Below, piece after piece: positions 24,801-30,536 of a stretch of 39,457 nt of DNA. Position 1 is the first letter of the stretch. Every line of letters begins with the position of its first letter. The stretch lies in contig JAKQDD010000014.1 of assembly GCA_029556615.1 (NCBI GenBank), forward strand, positions 1-39,457. Direction: 5' to 3'. Below the pieces are notes generated by a model. It did not search any database and was not told the DNA's origin. It was given only the letters and a program-made list of their open reading frames with translations. The translations under genes and the position numbers were made by a program. Source of the stretch: Verrucomicrobiota bacterium. GTDB lineage: Bacteria; Verrucomicrobiota; Verrucomicrobiia; Limisphaerales; J093.

Positions 24801-27800
24801 ACCGCCCCGCCCTGGTTAAGGAAAACCCCGCCGCCGCCGTCACCACCGCCGCGGCTGCTCTCGTCGCCGATCGCCGCGCAGGCGACGACCACGCAATTCG
24901 AGATCATGCCGCCGCGATCGAGGAACGCGCCGCCGCCGTTGCCCGAGGTGTCGCCCCAGGGCCCTGAGCCGCCGGCAAAGCCGTTGGTCAGCGTGAACCC
25001 CACCAGCTCGGCCCCGGCGGCCAGGTAGGCGCAGCGGACGGAATTGCTGCTGAACCCTCCCAGGTCCGCGCTGGGCGCGCCGACGATGCGCGTCGACGCC
25101 GGGCCGTTGACGCTTTCGACGCGGACGGCATGGGTCAGCGCCACGCGGCTCAGGCACGAGGAGGCGGTGGCGTTGTTGTCGGTTGTTGAACCGGCCCGGA
25201 CACTGCCGCTGGCATACACGCCGTTGGTGACCCAGATCACGTCGGCCGGCGCAGCGGCGGTGATGGCGGTCTGGATGGTGCGGGCGGCAGTGGCCCACGA
25301 GTCGTAGGGGGCGGTTGGATTCGAGGAGGCGGGATTGACATAGAGCGGGCGATAGATCCGGACGCCCTGGGTCCTGGCGAGGGTGTTCTCGCCGGTGTCG
25401 TCGCTCACGGTCAGCCACACGGACTGAAAGCCGGTCGAGTCAAAGGTCCAGACCGGGTTTTCCTCGCGGCTGTCGATCACGCCGTCGTTGTTGAAGTCCC
25501 AGGCGTAACGGACCGTGCCGTGAAGGTTGGTGGTTTGGTTGATGAACCGGACGGGTTGGCCGACGGGCCCCCGGGGCGGATCCGCCTCGTACCAGACCAC
25601 CTGGACGGTGTCCGGCAACTGGACGTAGTTGGTGCGGGTGATCGTCGAGACGCTGTGTCCTCCCGCCCCGAAGTGGTTGCTCACGGTCAGCGATACGGTG
25701 TAGTTGCCCGTGTTGGTGTAGTACCAGGAGGGGTTGCGCTCCGTGCTGTCGATGACGCCGTCGCCGTTGAAATCCCAGGCCCACGACTGCGGTTCATGGC
25801 GCGACTGATCGGTGAACTGGACGGTGACCGGCACCGACCACCGGCGCTGGGTCGAGGCGAAATCCGCCTCGACCGGCGGGTAGACGCGAATGCCGCCGGA
25901 CAGTGTGGCGCGGGCGGTTTCACCCGCGGCGTTTCGGACTTCGAGCGAGACCTCCCAGGCGCCGGGGGCGGGGTACGTATGCACGGCCTGAGCCAACCCG
26001 ACACCCTCGACCTCTGGTGCGCCGTCGCCATCGAGGTCCCAGCGGTACGTGAGTCCGGTGACGTTCGTTCCCGTGACGCTCGCCGTGAAGGTGATGTTGG
26101 TGAGGCCGCGGATCCCCTGCGTGCGGTCGGCAGTGAAGAAGACCGTGAGCGCGCCCACTTCATAGGCGCCGAGGTCCGGGCGCTCGCCGATACGGCGCGG
26201 GCTGCCGGCGAGATCGATCGCATTGTCGGTCCAGTCGAGGTTCATGCCGGCGCCGATCAAGGGCGAGTCCGCCCGCAACCGGAAGTCGCCGGCTGCCGGA
26301 TCGAGGAACCCGGGATCGTAGTTCAAGTTCCCCTCGCCACCGGCGGCCGAGCCCTGGAGGCAATTGTAGCGATTGGTCGTGATGGCCGTCACCGCGTCGG
26401 CCTGACCCCAGACAATCGAGTTCTCGAGCGTGCCGGCGTAGGGGCCGGAGACAGCGCCGTAGTCGAAGCTGTTGCTGACAATCGTGCAGTGCTGGACCGG
26501 AGTGTGATCCCAGAACCTGACGCCGCCGCTGCCCCAGGCCTGGTTCCCAAGAATGAGGCAGTTCCGTGCCGGGCGCCCGCTGCCCACGAGCAGGCCGCCC
26601 CCGACACCGACTTGGCGTCCGCCCGTCGCGGCGTTCGACCGGATGATCGAGTTCAGCACGGTGGCGAAGGCGGCACCGCCTCCGTAGCCCACCGACGTGT
26701 TGCCTTCGAGGAGGCAGTGGTCGAGTGCTCCTTCGTTGGCGCCGCCGCCGTTGCCGGTGGCGGAGTTGCCGCGCAGCACGCAGCGGTTGAGTTGGGCGAC
26801 GTTCGCTCCGCCGCCGTAAGCAGCCGCGTTCGTCAGGAACGTGCAATCGATGGCGGTCCCATGGCTCAGGCCGCCGCCCCAGTTGGCGCTGTTCCCTCGC
26901 AGTTCGGTGCGGACGAGGGTGGAATTGCCCGCGCCGCCGCCGGCGCCGCCTTGGCCCACCGCACCGCATCGGTTGTTGACCAGCAGGCTGTCGGACACCT
27001 GGCACTCATGCACGCCGCCGCCCCACTCGCGGCTGACGTTGTTGGTGACGACACAGTTGTGGAGCGTGGCGAACATGGCGCCGCCGGCCGTGCTCGCGCC
27101 GTAATTGCCCTCGATCGTGCAATTCAACAGGGTGCCGCCGATGACGCCGCCGGCCCAGACATGGGCGCTACAGCGCTTGACGATGCAGTTGGTCAACACG
27201 CCCCCGAACGCGAAGGCCCCGCCGCCGCTCTGGTCGTATTCCCAGGTCCCCGAGTAGGTTCCGTTGGTGAGCGTGTGCCCGTCGGCGAGCGTGAAGCCCG
27301 AGAGCGTCCCGGTGTTCATGAACACGCAGCGCACCGCGTGCGGGCCGCTGACCAGGCGCGAGCCGTTCCAGTCGCCGGCGCCAACGATCGCGGTTTCCGC
27401 CGGCCCGTTGACGCTGCGGACCGTCAGGTCGCGGGTGATGACGATGCGACTGCGCAGCGCGCGGTTCTCGGCCTTCTCGTACGGTCCGCCGCGATACGTG
27501 CCGTTCGTGACCAGCACCGTGCCGCCCAGGATGCAGGCGTCGATGGCATCCTGGAGGTTCGTTGCCGCCGTCGCCCACGTCGCGTACGGCGGTTCCGGAT
27601 TCTGCCCGGCGGCGTCGACGTAGCACACGCCTGGCGCCTCGACGTTGACAACATTCGTGACGGATACCCCTGCGGGGTGGTCGGCGTTGAACGCGGTGAG
27701 CACCACCGGATAATCGCCCGGTGCCTCCCACGCGTGCCGCACCTTGATGCCGTCCGCCGCCGTCGCGCCGTCGCCGAAATCCCACTCGATCCGATCTGCC

Positions 27801-29491
27801 CGCCCGGTGACGAGGGCGGCGAACTCGCAGGCGTACCCGGCGGCGACGCGGACGGTGCGGTAGTCGGCTTGCGGCGCGACGAACTGCACGTGCATGGACC
27901 CCGTCGCGACGCCTGCCGCGGGCTCGTCACAACCTACCGAGGGCGGCGACGCCCACGCCTCGCCATCGATGTCCGTGCCCGCACTCACCCCGGCCAACCC
28001 CGCGCCGCGGCACGGCGAGTTGGGCGCCAGGCGGTAGCCCTGGGTCAGTTTGGGGTCCACGCTGAGAATCCCCTCGCCGCCGCCGGTCCAGTTCTCGAGG
28101 CAGTTGAAGCGGTTGGTGCCCACGGCGCCGTTGAAGGGCTCGAGACCAACGTGGTCCCAGGCGATCGAGTTGATCACCGTGACCTCCGCGTTGGCGCCCT
28201 GCCAGGCGGCCCCCGAACGCCCGGCGGAGTTGCCCGTCAGGGTGCACTGGCGCACGATGCCCTTCGGGCCGTAGAACAGGATCGCGCCCCCTTGGAACTC
28301 GGCGTGATTGTTCAGGATCGCGCAGCCCTCGATCACGCCGCCGTAGCTCAACACGACGCCTCCGCCCAGCTCCCGCGACCAGTTGTTGAACAAGTGGCAA
28401 CCCGCCAGGACGCCGCCCTGCTCGCAATGGACGGCCCCGCCTGCGTACCACGCGTAGTTGTCCCGTATGACCGTCCGATCCACACGCCCTCCCTTCTCGA
28501 GACGCACGCCCCCTCCGTAGCCGGCGGTGTTCCCCAGGATGATGCAGTTCGTTACCGTTCCCCCCTGCTGGCAGAAGACGCCACCCCCCACTTCCCAGTC
28601 TCCGACGTTGTCCCGGACGGTCGATTCGGCAAGGACCTGGCCCGCCCGCAGGTGGACCCCCCCGGCGCTGTTGAGGGCGTAGTTGCCGACGATTTCACAG
28701 CGCTTGACTGAGCCCGTCCCCGGATTGCGGAAAGACACTCCGCCGTCGTCGTCCCAGGCGGTGTTGACGGCGATGAGCGAATCGGAAAGGGTCCCATGGT
28801 TCCAGAAAACGACACCGCCTCCGTTGCCCGCCGCGGTATTGCTGACGATGGTGCAGTGGGCGACCTCGCCGCCGTTGACCATATAGACCCCGGCATACTC
28901 GGAGGCTTCGTTCCCGGCCACCGTGGTGTGGAGGATGCGCCCGCCGTCTGCCGCGGCATACAGTCCCCCGGCACGCGTCGCCGCATGGTTGGCGCGGATG
29001 ATGCAGTTGGATACGGTGCCCTGGCCTTCGAGATAGACACCGCCGCCCCGCTGATCAACGGCAAGTCCGCTCGCCAGGGTGCTGCCGTCCCTCACAGTGA
29101 ACCCGTGCAGAGCCGCGCCCTGGGCCAGATAGACCCCCCGGACCGCGCCGGGGCCGGTGGGGCCTGACCCGAGGATCTCGGTGGTCTCCGGGCCGTTGAC
29201 GCTCAGCAGCGTGATGCCTGGCGCAACGACCACGCGGTTCAGCACCGTCTGGCCGGGAGCCGCCGCACCGCCGCTGGCATAGACGCCGTTGGTCACCCAG
29301 ACCGTGTCGCCGTCCGCGGCGGCGTCCACCGCCGTCTGCAGGTCGTGTGCCGCGGTCGCCCAACTGCCGAAGGGAGGTTGAGGCGATGGGCTGTCACCCC
29401 AGACGTGGCGCTCCGCCGATCGCAGCGGCGTTGAGCCGAGGAGGAAGGTCGCGAGAACGAGAACCAAGAGCGAAGGAGATGGGGGCTTCAT
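9887..29491 (-). CDS. Giant secreted modular beta-helix protein (about 6534 aa)
   Basis: The ATG at 29491 opens a signal peptide (MKPPSPSLLVLVLATFLLGS). The 67 codons upstream look non-coding. Order of modules, approximate residues: beta-helix units at 25-522, 622-1109, 1382-1850, 1947-2400, 2497-3129, 3222-3664 and 3760-4192. The first six begin with a PPF-x-SW-x-TAATN-x-Q motif and all end in D-x-G-x-x-E, as in choice-of-anchor Q proteins. PKD domains separate them (537-617, three at 1114-1380, 1864-1944, 2412-2494, 3144-3219). Then come CARDB (4200-4314), mixed beta domains, about nine carboxypeptidase-regulatory-like repeats (4709-5469), a helical and coiled-coil block (5474-5911), an acidic linker, a DUF11-like domain (5947-6124), Fn3/Ig-like and cohesin-like domains, and an FYRL-type ending. 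No autotransporter barrel or LPXTG is seen. It is probably a surface adhesin or matrix protein; the ligand is unknown. Confidence 0.9.
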   Translation of the reverse strand: MKPPSPSLLVLVLATFLLGSTPLRSAERHVWGDSPSPQPPFGSWATAAHDLQTAVDAAADGDTVWVTNGVYASGGAAAPGQTVLNRVVVAPGITLLSVNGPETTEILGSGPTGPGAVRGVYLAQGAALHGFTVRDGSTLASGLAVDQRGGGVYLEGQGTVSNCIIRANHAATRAGGLYAAADGGRILHTTVAGNEASEYAGVYMVNGGEVAHCTIVSNTAAGNGGGVVFWNHGTLSDSLIAVNTAWDDDGGVSFRNPGTGSVKRCEIVGNYALNSAGGVHLRAGQVLAESTVRDNVGDWEVGGGVFCQQGGTVTNCIILGNTAGYGGGVRLEKGGRVDRTVIRDNYAWYAGGAVHCEQGGVLAGCHLFNNWSRELGGGVVLSYGGVIEGCAILNNHAEFQGGAILFYGPKGIVRQCTLTGNSAGRSGAAWQGANAEVTVINSIAWDHVGLEPFNGAVGTNRFNCLENWTGGGEGILSVDPKLTQGYRLAPNSPCRGAGLAGVSAGTDIDGEAWASPPSVGCDEPAAGVATGSMHVQFVAPQADYRTVRVAAGYACEFAALVTGRADRIEWDFGDGATAADGIKVRHAWEAPGDYPVVLTAFNADHPAGVSVTNVVNVEAPGVCYVDAAGQNPEPPYATWATAATNLQDAIDACILGGTVLVTNGTYRGGPYEKAENRALRSRIVITRDLTVRSVNGPAETAIVGAGDWNGSRLVSGPHAVRCVFMNTGTLSGFTLADGHTLTNGTYSGTWEYDQSGGGAFAFGGVLTNCIVKRCSAHVWAGGVIGGTLLNCTIEGNYGASTAGGAMFATLHNCVVTNNVSREWGGGVHECQVSDSLLVNNRCGAVGQGGAGGGAGNSTLVRTELRGNSANWGGGLSHGTAIDCTFLTNAAAYGGGANVAQLNRCVLRGNSATGNGGGANEGALDHCLLEGNTSVGYGGGAAFATVLNSIIRSNAATGGRQVGVGGGLLVGSGRPARNCLILGNQAWGSGGVRFWDHTPVQHCTIVSNSFDYGAVSGPYAGTLENSIVWGQADAVTAITTNRYNCLQGSAAGGEGNLNYDPGFLDPAAGDFRLRADSPLIGAGMNLDWTDNAIDLAGSPRRIGERPDLGAYEVGALTVFFTADRTQGIRGLTNITFTASVTGTNVTGLTYRWDLDGDGAPEVEGVGLAQAVHTYPAPGAWEVSLEVRNAAGETARATLSGGIRVYPPVEADFASTQRRWSVPVTVQFTDQSRHEPQSWAWDFNGDGVIDSTERNPSWYYTNTGNYTVSLTVSNHFGAGGHSVSTITRTNYVQLPDTVQVVWYEADPPRGPVGQPVRFINQTTNLHGTVRYAWDFNNDGVIDSREENPVWTFDSTGFQSVWLTVSDDTGENTLARTQGVRIYRPLYVNPASSNPTAPYDSWATAARTIQTAITAAAPADVIWVTNGVYASGSVRAGSTTDNNATASSCLSRVALTHAVRVESVNGPASTRIVGAPSADLGGFSSNSVRCAYLAAGAELVGFTLTNGFAGGSGPWGDTSGNGGGAFLDRGGMISNCVVVACAAIGDESSRGGGDGGGGVFLNQGGAVRYSTIVSNRTDYGDGGGVHANLGGTIEFCEIRANTAGSEDEECSGGGVFLKGEGAAIRDCLVEGNTANEFGGGIGLYWAGAAVERCRVYRNHAPYGGGLGALYGGQPAHRVANCDIAFNLASEWGGGLASQSSRLTLDGCWIHENISGSSGGGLAGDGGTLNVANCTIERNEAVNSAGGVTAGTCVNCIVQNNRLTGSNPTRGTENYVASAVVLRNSCTRPLPGSGAGDGNFSDDPQLAGPDGPHLLPASPCIDRGMIWTNLLALDMDGEPRVWPVGGSLDVGCDEFVPGGPAGPLAATLLTSLTNAVMGAPLDFRAEFAGWPGGLEWRFQQPDGSTVVVTNTKDAQHRWTAPGDYQVTLWATNRTGEASSTVTVRVVEAYTNYVSLAGSHLAPFDSWATAATNLQAAVDAMDHAGGTIVVDDGPLPIPTEVRVARPLVLVGRTGRDSTTLIGVPREVVTEELDPDTWELITVTNLVSNRLLFVDHAEVTLRGLTFTSGQAHGYQPHGGAVWLEGPGRILDCAFFGNQAAEWGGAVYIDGGTVSHCVFAGNRASSGGGLAAVNGARVLESRFATNNAGQRGGGVLLATGAELHSSELTGNQALYGGGVAGLDGGPVRSCEIRGNTAGQAYEQGFEWEEYLVGGEGGGAHGARLEDCELANNTTVHGGGCFGGSAYRCIIRDNVATGNGGGVRADGLTVIENCALLGNLAGGSGGGLWLPAGGAARHVTVFENSAGDLGAGVFAEADAAIQNSISAHNQGPAQRNASGGTWSHSCADPAPPGEGNFADDPRLAGPSDFHLLANSPCVDRGALLELTADLDGESRPWPEGGAPDVGCDEVKFGALDGPLAVAIGGSITQVVAGTTLDFGADLQGRVLGSLWSIQTNGGVIRLSDACAARAAWPAPGDYLVTLVASNQAVTVSTSITVRVLAAFTNYVSLAGRHIPPFLTWEDAATNVQAAVDAAVAGGTVLIGDGRYVGATEVKIDKPLTVRGAKGRDAVTIDATGNGSGRLSWADVPDPHALVSTLLTRGDPVSAFLLGQLAPTAGRGLARMLMYGYMTLEDQRLVLEGLNAILAGNSIYDEQRFAGVALSAETQTLLALNPDGALRLRLNRLLLNDAFPSLVGAIRGGSRCFSLWHPAARLEGLTLARGRAWGDEPSAPLLITGRPQLINLSALVQRHAERGGAVFLAAGGTVRDCRLVENEAKSGGGVSFNGAGTVEDCEFVGNQGGGAYGFHGGEVLRSTFTGNSAGIDGIDVRVRDCAVVGNPGRGAGIQGLAGLVTGSTFASNHLGILVTGGTRLSDSLVQGNTGGGVRCQTGSVVSNCIVRANAPWGLDLVGGAATDCRIEANESTNANGAGVLLRAAGAMLERSVVRANRTARSGAGVFCEATGTVRNCQLLDNEAGDRAGGLWLGPGAVIENSALLGNRALGAGGGLYGLTNSVARNCTVAGNTATQHGGGIFLEPGGAARNSIIQFNDAYAGANCGGGVFPNNMIPPGAFEYCCASPAPPGPGNLAADPGLLGLRNPHLASSSPCIGIGHNRYANGVDLDGDARVLPASGRVDIGCDEWTGTESGPLAAALTATSDRAVAGTPLEFRAALDGRAQGFAWIVETPEGVEILPAVTSLHRSWAQPGSYAVTLRATNTAGAVSFTTNILIAADSLAFVSPTGTHTPPFESWLTAATNVQAAVGAAWPGGTVWIDDGIILEPAEVVVDKALTVRGRHGRDLTRIDGGGAHRVFRLAHAQAVLRALTIANGLSDRGGGVRVDRAGQIVDCAITDNRGIEGAGLYLDGGGLLSGSQVRDNVALTNAGGVFLRYAGQLVDSEIEGNRAGDTGGGVCLQDGGRLTRCILAGNAATNRAGGAYLLRGGTCESSRISANTAARRGGGLFLDGAGVLTHSIVSSNVTLLPYDESNSAATGTHGGAGVYLTGTAQLDNCLLVGNASAHRGGGAFLHAGGLMINCTLTANSAARFGGGMAGGRPRSVFNCIIKANTAGYGWQDNFEENGDALVHCITGHSRFFAPGNNCIDADPQFVDPAGGDIRFKPTSPALNAGTNELTSTMTDYVDGQWITRTNVVGSVGDVDLDGHIRITREVVDIGAYEFQFEPVAFTLANALLVWPGTHEITWIQNDPETPVDLEAWSEGRVFMIASGLVHATSHSWNTTTMPDGFCDLRIRARSAAGDVLGEDRRSVFINNALAWHSGGLTESTAWGSEAVHFVTDELWIGPGVTLTLAPGAIVKFGPGARMRVLEGGALRAPATLQAPVILTSFADDTVGGDSNLDGSATVPRPGAWAGISGEGGIVDLTEAVDLRYTQSTTGGTLEASESWLGSQVHTITEDLVIPSGVTLTINPGAVVKLADKCSILVQDGGRLHAAGSTAQPIVFTSDKDDTAGGDTNGDGDQSAPAAGDWQSVFADGGTVMLDHATLAYGAGTPDGQWDQTGVLRTRGAARVTVLNSTLRDAFFEGLSIWGSAHVAVTNTVIANCDRGAMVDAGATLQLVHCTLAGNRIGIWGHRGATELVNCIVSHSLEAGIDCVLATPLTVSYTDVWSPTAQNYVRTTDLTGQNGNVSRDPKFRAAETGGYQLDYLSPCIDAADGRRSPELDAHGLARFDDPRTPNRGLPDLGGKFPDMGAHEFAETAGSDVDLVVTSVQGPARVVAGETVTVTWTLRNAGTRAVTGSWHDAVSLLDDHAPADSALLGEQEFVAQGQLGPGQEWTVTRSYRVPGATESAYAWRVHTNRRGEVFEGSNATNNVGLSLGPVSLAVPELRLGETNRGTFTAAGRSLLYKFRPPAGRTVGASIRHEYSPGGNLWQGGVQMLAAFGRAPTFGDYDAEYLDWQASSSLLAIDQARDGWYYLSLIPRLLPAPPKPFALNVGLLEDVTVTEVKPPAGGDSGEVTVALRGQGFQRPMTVSLNGPGGRLPAKALYYQNSTRAFATFDLRGQPLGPRDVEVGFGLTRRALPGAFTVEPGRPLAFETKFLAPEWVRPGRRYSVTLVYRNAGNVDLLAPFLVLRCPAGILVGGKVSWVGVTALSATSPDGPPGILRPGAENRIMMSGRGGFGWDDNEWRCEYYLHENPQPVDWTPIEVALRGLLVSESRQRAFDSLRENCPTAGDFVATLASNQNRGGIGSGGWQSLRKALRLTLVDMADDLDCSIEGHVFLGSEANPLSGAQAVAVGLDTTNRYYAASRYDGRIRFYNAQPGTYQIEFADLLPPADPATVRLAEQQLAGLKWVLPEGGAIRGRLVYPADLIPPENAVVWAATPLENLRRQVVGADGEFTLAHLPDGEYRVWHSSSLVPLTEVGGLLVTNAGTAYANLVCLAGGTLTGRLSDAASGQPLAGLSVVVTTARSRTGLSDTNGVYSITGLEPGTHTVAVHRRSWFAPAASNIVVTAAGTTILDFPLHRTAALAGTVTDARTHQPLGNVTLTVHAAGQGLAGGAVTDAAGRWALTNLADGTVWLTATAARYAPVTNTVTLVEGQTTEHPIALEPAAAIFGTLTNAANGQPVAGVIVRAVCEDGTTQWAATDQAGQYCLGPLPPGKVATFLSGGSHRRGFEFNGDATAYQSDFGLALGAIEGRVMDATGTRPLPLATIHLRCDGETVLESSADIEGRFQFPYVAPGLYAVSAVALDRTFPVLSNVAVTAGQTHALPDLLSGGLSLQVNVQPQTGDPPTNGVVLLSEPNPYGLGSRGWWGSVDTVGRAFLTNLAPGTYQISDLAVGLAPDITSVDLPQPDNRLDWTLRPGASLTGLVRHAATQQPCTNVSVTLLHPALGCALRSVQTDQQGAYALYSIPAGAFVLAARDLSSSNALATAVVRPMTFADQEAVALNLHLAEPARRIVGHLWSVEESLPLAADVLVLDSAGTLLARTTADPVGAFTVGLPEVDAVRIVVRAPGFRPSLTEAASPAGVTSIELPVEMLWAGVQPSVAPASPQANQALIARLRPGSRPAPHVAGVIISLVLRNIDVAAVLGDAAEFADMVRQQVQRLLEELFAEPTEDVDSTLWPPSIKEKINGCPTAKHWFDRYQHQLDVCTLALDGWQEEYDASIIDNRANLGLFSINLLKLLGSIAQVFDSSGKLAAGVFIEGIPDILKKIMNRFSEKESSLALKAYLAGEAVVKKASLALLGNKRATLENLYDSIAKSGLDPVEMKKQLDKIRQELLDLEYQIDDVTDAIASLEARVAELETKIADFVAEIDKLQARKDLFHHLGDAFTHLKNAVSADVGTPPAVQWISSTGSGIIQGLPALTQNFWTVWNEAWQSLDFENVLGFIGNLTGFLDTVQTFAELSGKKEIFGKAGKYLDLISNAASVLVEAKIGITTGLAHFQNLMDARKRYAGAVRLRDEFRGKILEALADCRDEEDDDEGDDEECPPGFICDGDGDDGDTIKPRPAASSDPNDKTTVGHGNAGFVPPGTLLAYTIRFENVATANAPAQEVTITDPLPPELDWTTLELTGVGFNHVELDIPAGQTELNAVARVATDPNPVGVRAAFDANTGVIQWHLESVDPLTGNLPEDPFHGFLPPNTTNQIGEGYVSYLIRTRADLPHGTAFTNGARIVFDVNAPIDTPPALNTIDASAPASLITAETTDSSLRNYRLSWTGSDGITGSGLANYTVYASVDGGSWEAWLGPTTAAEAPFQGQCGHSYAFYSVARDAAGNLEPPPSVPDVILHLPANTPPLLDAIPDTTAHVGRLLLITNRVVHPDLDQAVAFSLAPGTPPRMTIDPLTGVLRWRPDCGDGGAEFPVTVRATDDGCGLLASARSFRIRVTECLQVDPGDAAGMPGDSVCVPVDLISGLSLTNLTFVVQVPPDRFTNITIHAAAPEVGEAHIDSVTSTQIVARVWAKPGASLRGPLTLAHLCVTLLGGQGSAFVPVEIADVIGHTLDGTEVPSTAASTGTVRVVEDEPLLEIELGSSASVILLVYSRPGTMHHLWQTSDPASGPWTALQTLVSNQLVERLSLPVEPGAARFYRLRRSGAD

Positions 29492-30536
29492 CGCAGGTGG
29501 GATTCGAGTCGGACGGAGCGTCCTCGAACCCCCTTCGGGCGTCAAGGTTGATTCGGTCGCGAAGTGCCTGCGGGTTCGGGGACGAGATCCCTCAGACCCG
29601 CGGGGGCAAGGAAGACAGGATGCACAGGATGGATCCGGATCGACGACGCGTGGGTCCGTGCCACTTTCGACCGGCAGGCGACCGATCTCCATGGTCTTCC
29701 CGGTCGTCGAGGACTCCCAAGGTGCGAGGCGCCGAGGCAGGGTGCTCCGCTACCCTCCCACGGTTCTTCTATACTGCATGTTTCATCGGTCTGAGGCGCG
29801 CCTCGCTAGCTTGTTTGCCTCTCGTTACGTTCAATCGGCCGATGCGGTTTCTCCACGCTCCCAGGCGCGGGAGTGCACCACAAATATGAACAACGGACCT
29901 TTGTACTCATAATCCTACGCCCACCTTTTCGGAATCCGCCACCGCAACCGACCGCCGTTGATCATCAAGCACTTAAGCCACTGGCCTTCAGCGGGTTATC
30001 CCCGGTTTTGGCACGATTCTTGAATCCGCGCAAAAGTGGGGTGCACTGGGGCGCACTGGGGCGCACCGGGGCGCACAACCAAACAATCGCCAAACATCTC
30101 GGCGGCTGAGAGGGCCGGACGAGGGTAGGTTCAATGGCCATCGGCGACGTGGCCGATGGCGACCGTGCGAGGATGGCCTTGAGGGCGGTGAAGAACGACC
30201 CGCGACGGTGGAGCGGGGCGGCCGTGCGAGGCGCCGAAACCGATGGTTCACCGACCAACGGCGCAACCGCTCTCATTCCACCGGCCCCACGGAACTTCCA
30301 AGGATTGTTCAGGCCCATGCATTCTGCCTCATTCTGCCTGCCTGCCGCCGCATTTTGCTTGTCACCTCAAGTCTGGCAGCCTATTCTGAGGGACAATACG
30401 ACTGTAGAGTTTACCGGAACCAAGGCATGGGTGCTGGCGGTTCCGCTATCAGTTTTTAGCGCCGGCTAGCTTTACGGTTGCGTTTCGCGCCAAGTCGAGC
30501 CAATGGTTCTGGCAGACACATGCCGGAGGTACAACA
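29492..30536. other. Gap: no gene; short repeats and fragments
   Basis: No convincing gene. The first part is the 5' side of the giant gene; a TATAGA box on the - strand (about 29770) is the only promoter-like element noticed. At 30037-30076 lies a four-unit 10-bp tandem repeat. CATTCTGCCT is repeated twice near 30317-30336. The stretch 30107-30141 (GAGAGGGCCGG and GGTTCAATGGCC) resembles 33929-33960. Open frames here have no coding character. Confidence 0.6.
30037..30076 (+). repeat. Four 10-bp tandem repeats
   Basis: Units TGGGGTGCAC, TGGGGCGCAC, TGGGGCGCAC and CGGGGCGCAC stand end to end. They are non-coding, and the copy number may vary between strains. Confidence 0.9.

Noticed and set aside
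9887..29491. The giant protein as an autotransporter or a sortase-anchored protein
   Set aside because: The C-terminus shows no 12-strand barrel pattern, no LPXTG and no terminal hydrophobic helix; it ends in a short beta-rich FYRL module.
9887..29491. CRISPR-like periodicity of GCCGCC repeats in the giant gene
   Set aside because: The periodicity follows the glycine-rich rungs of beta-helices in frame; there is no constant repeat with unique spacers.
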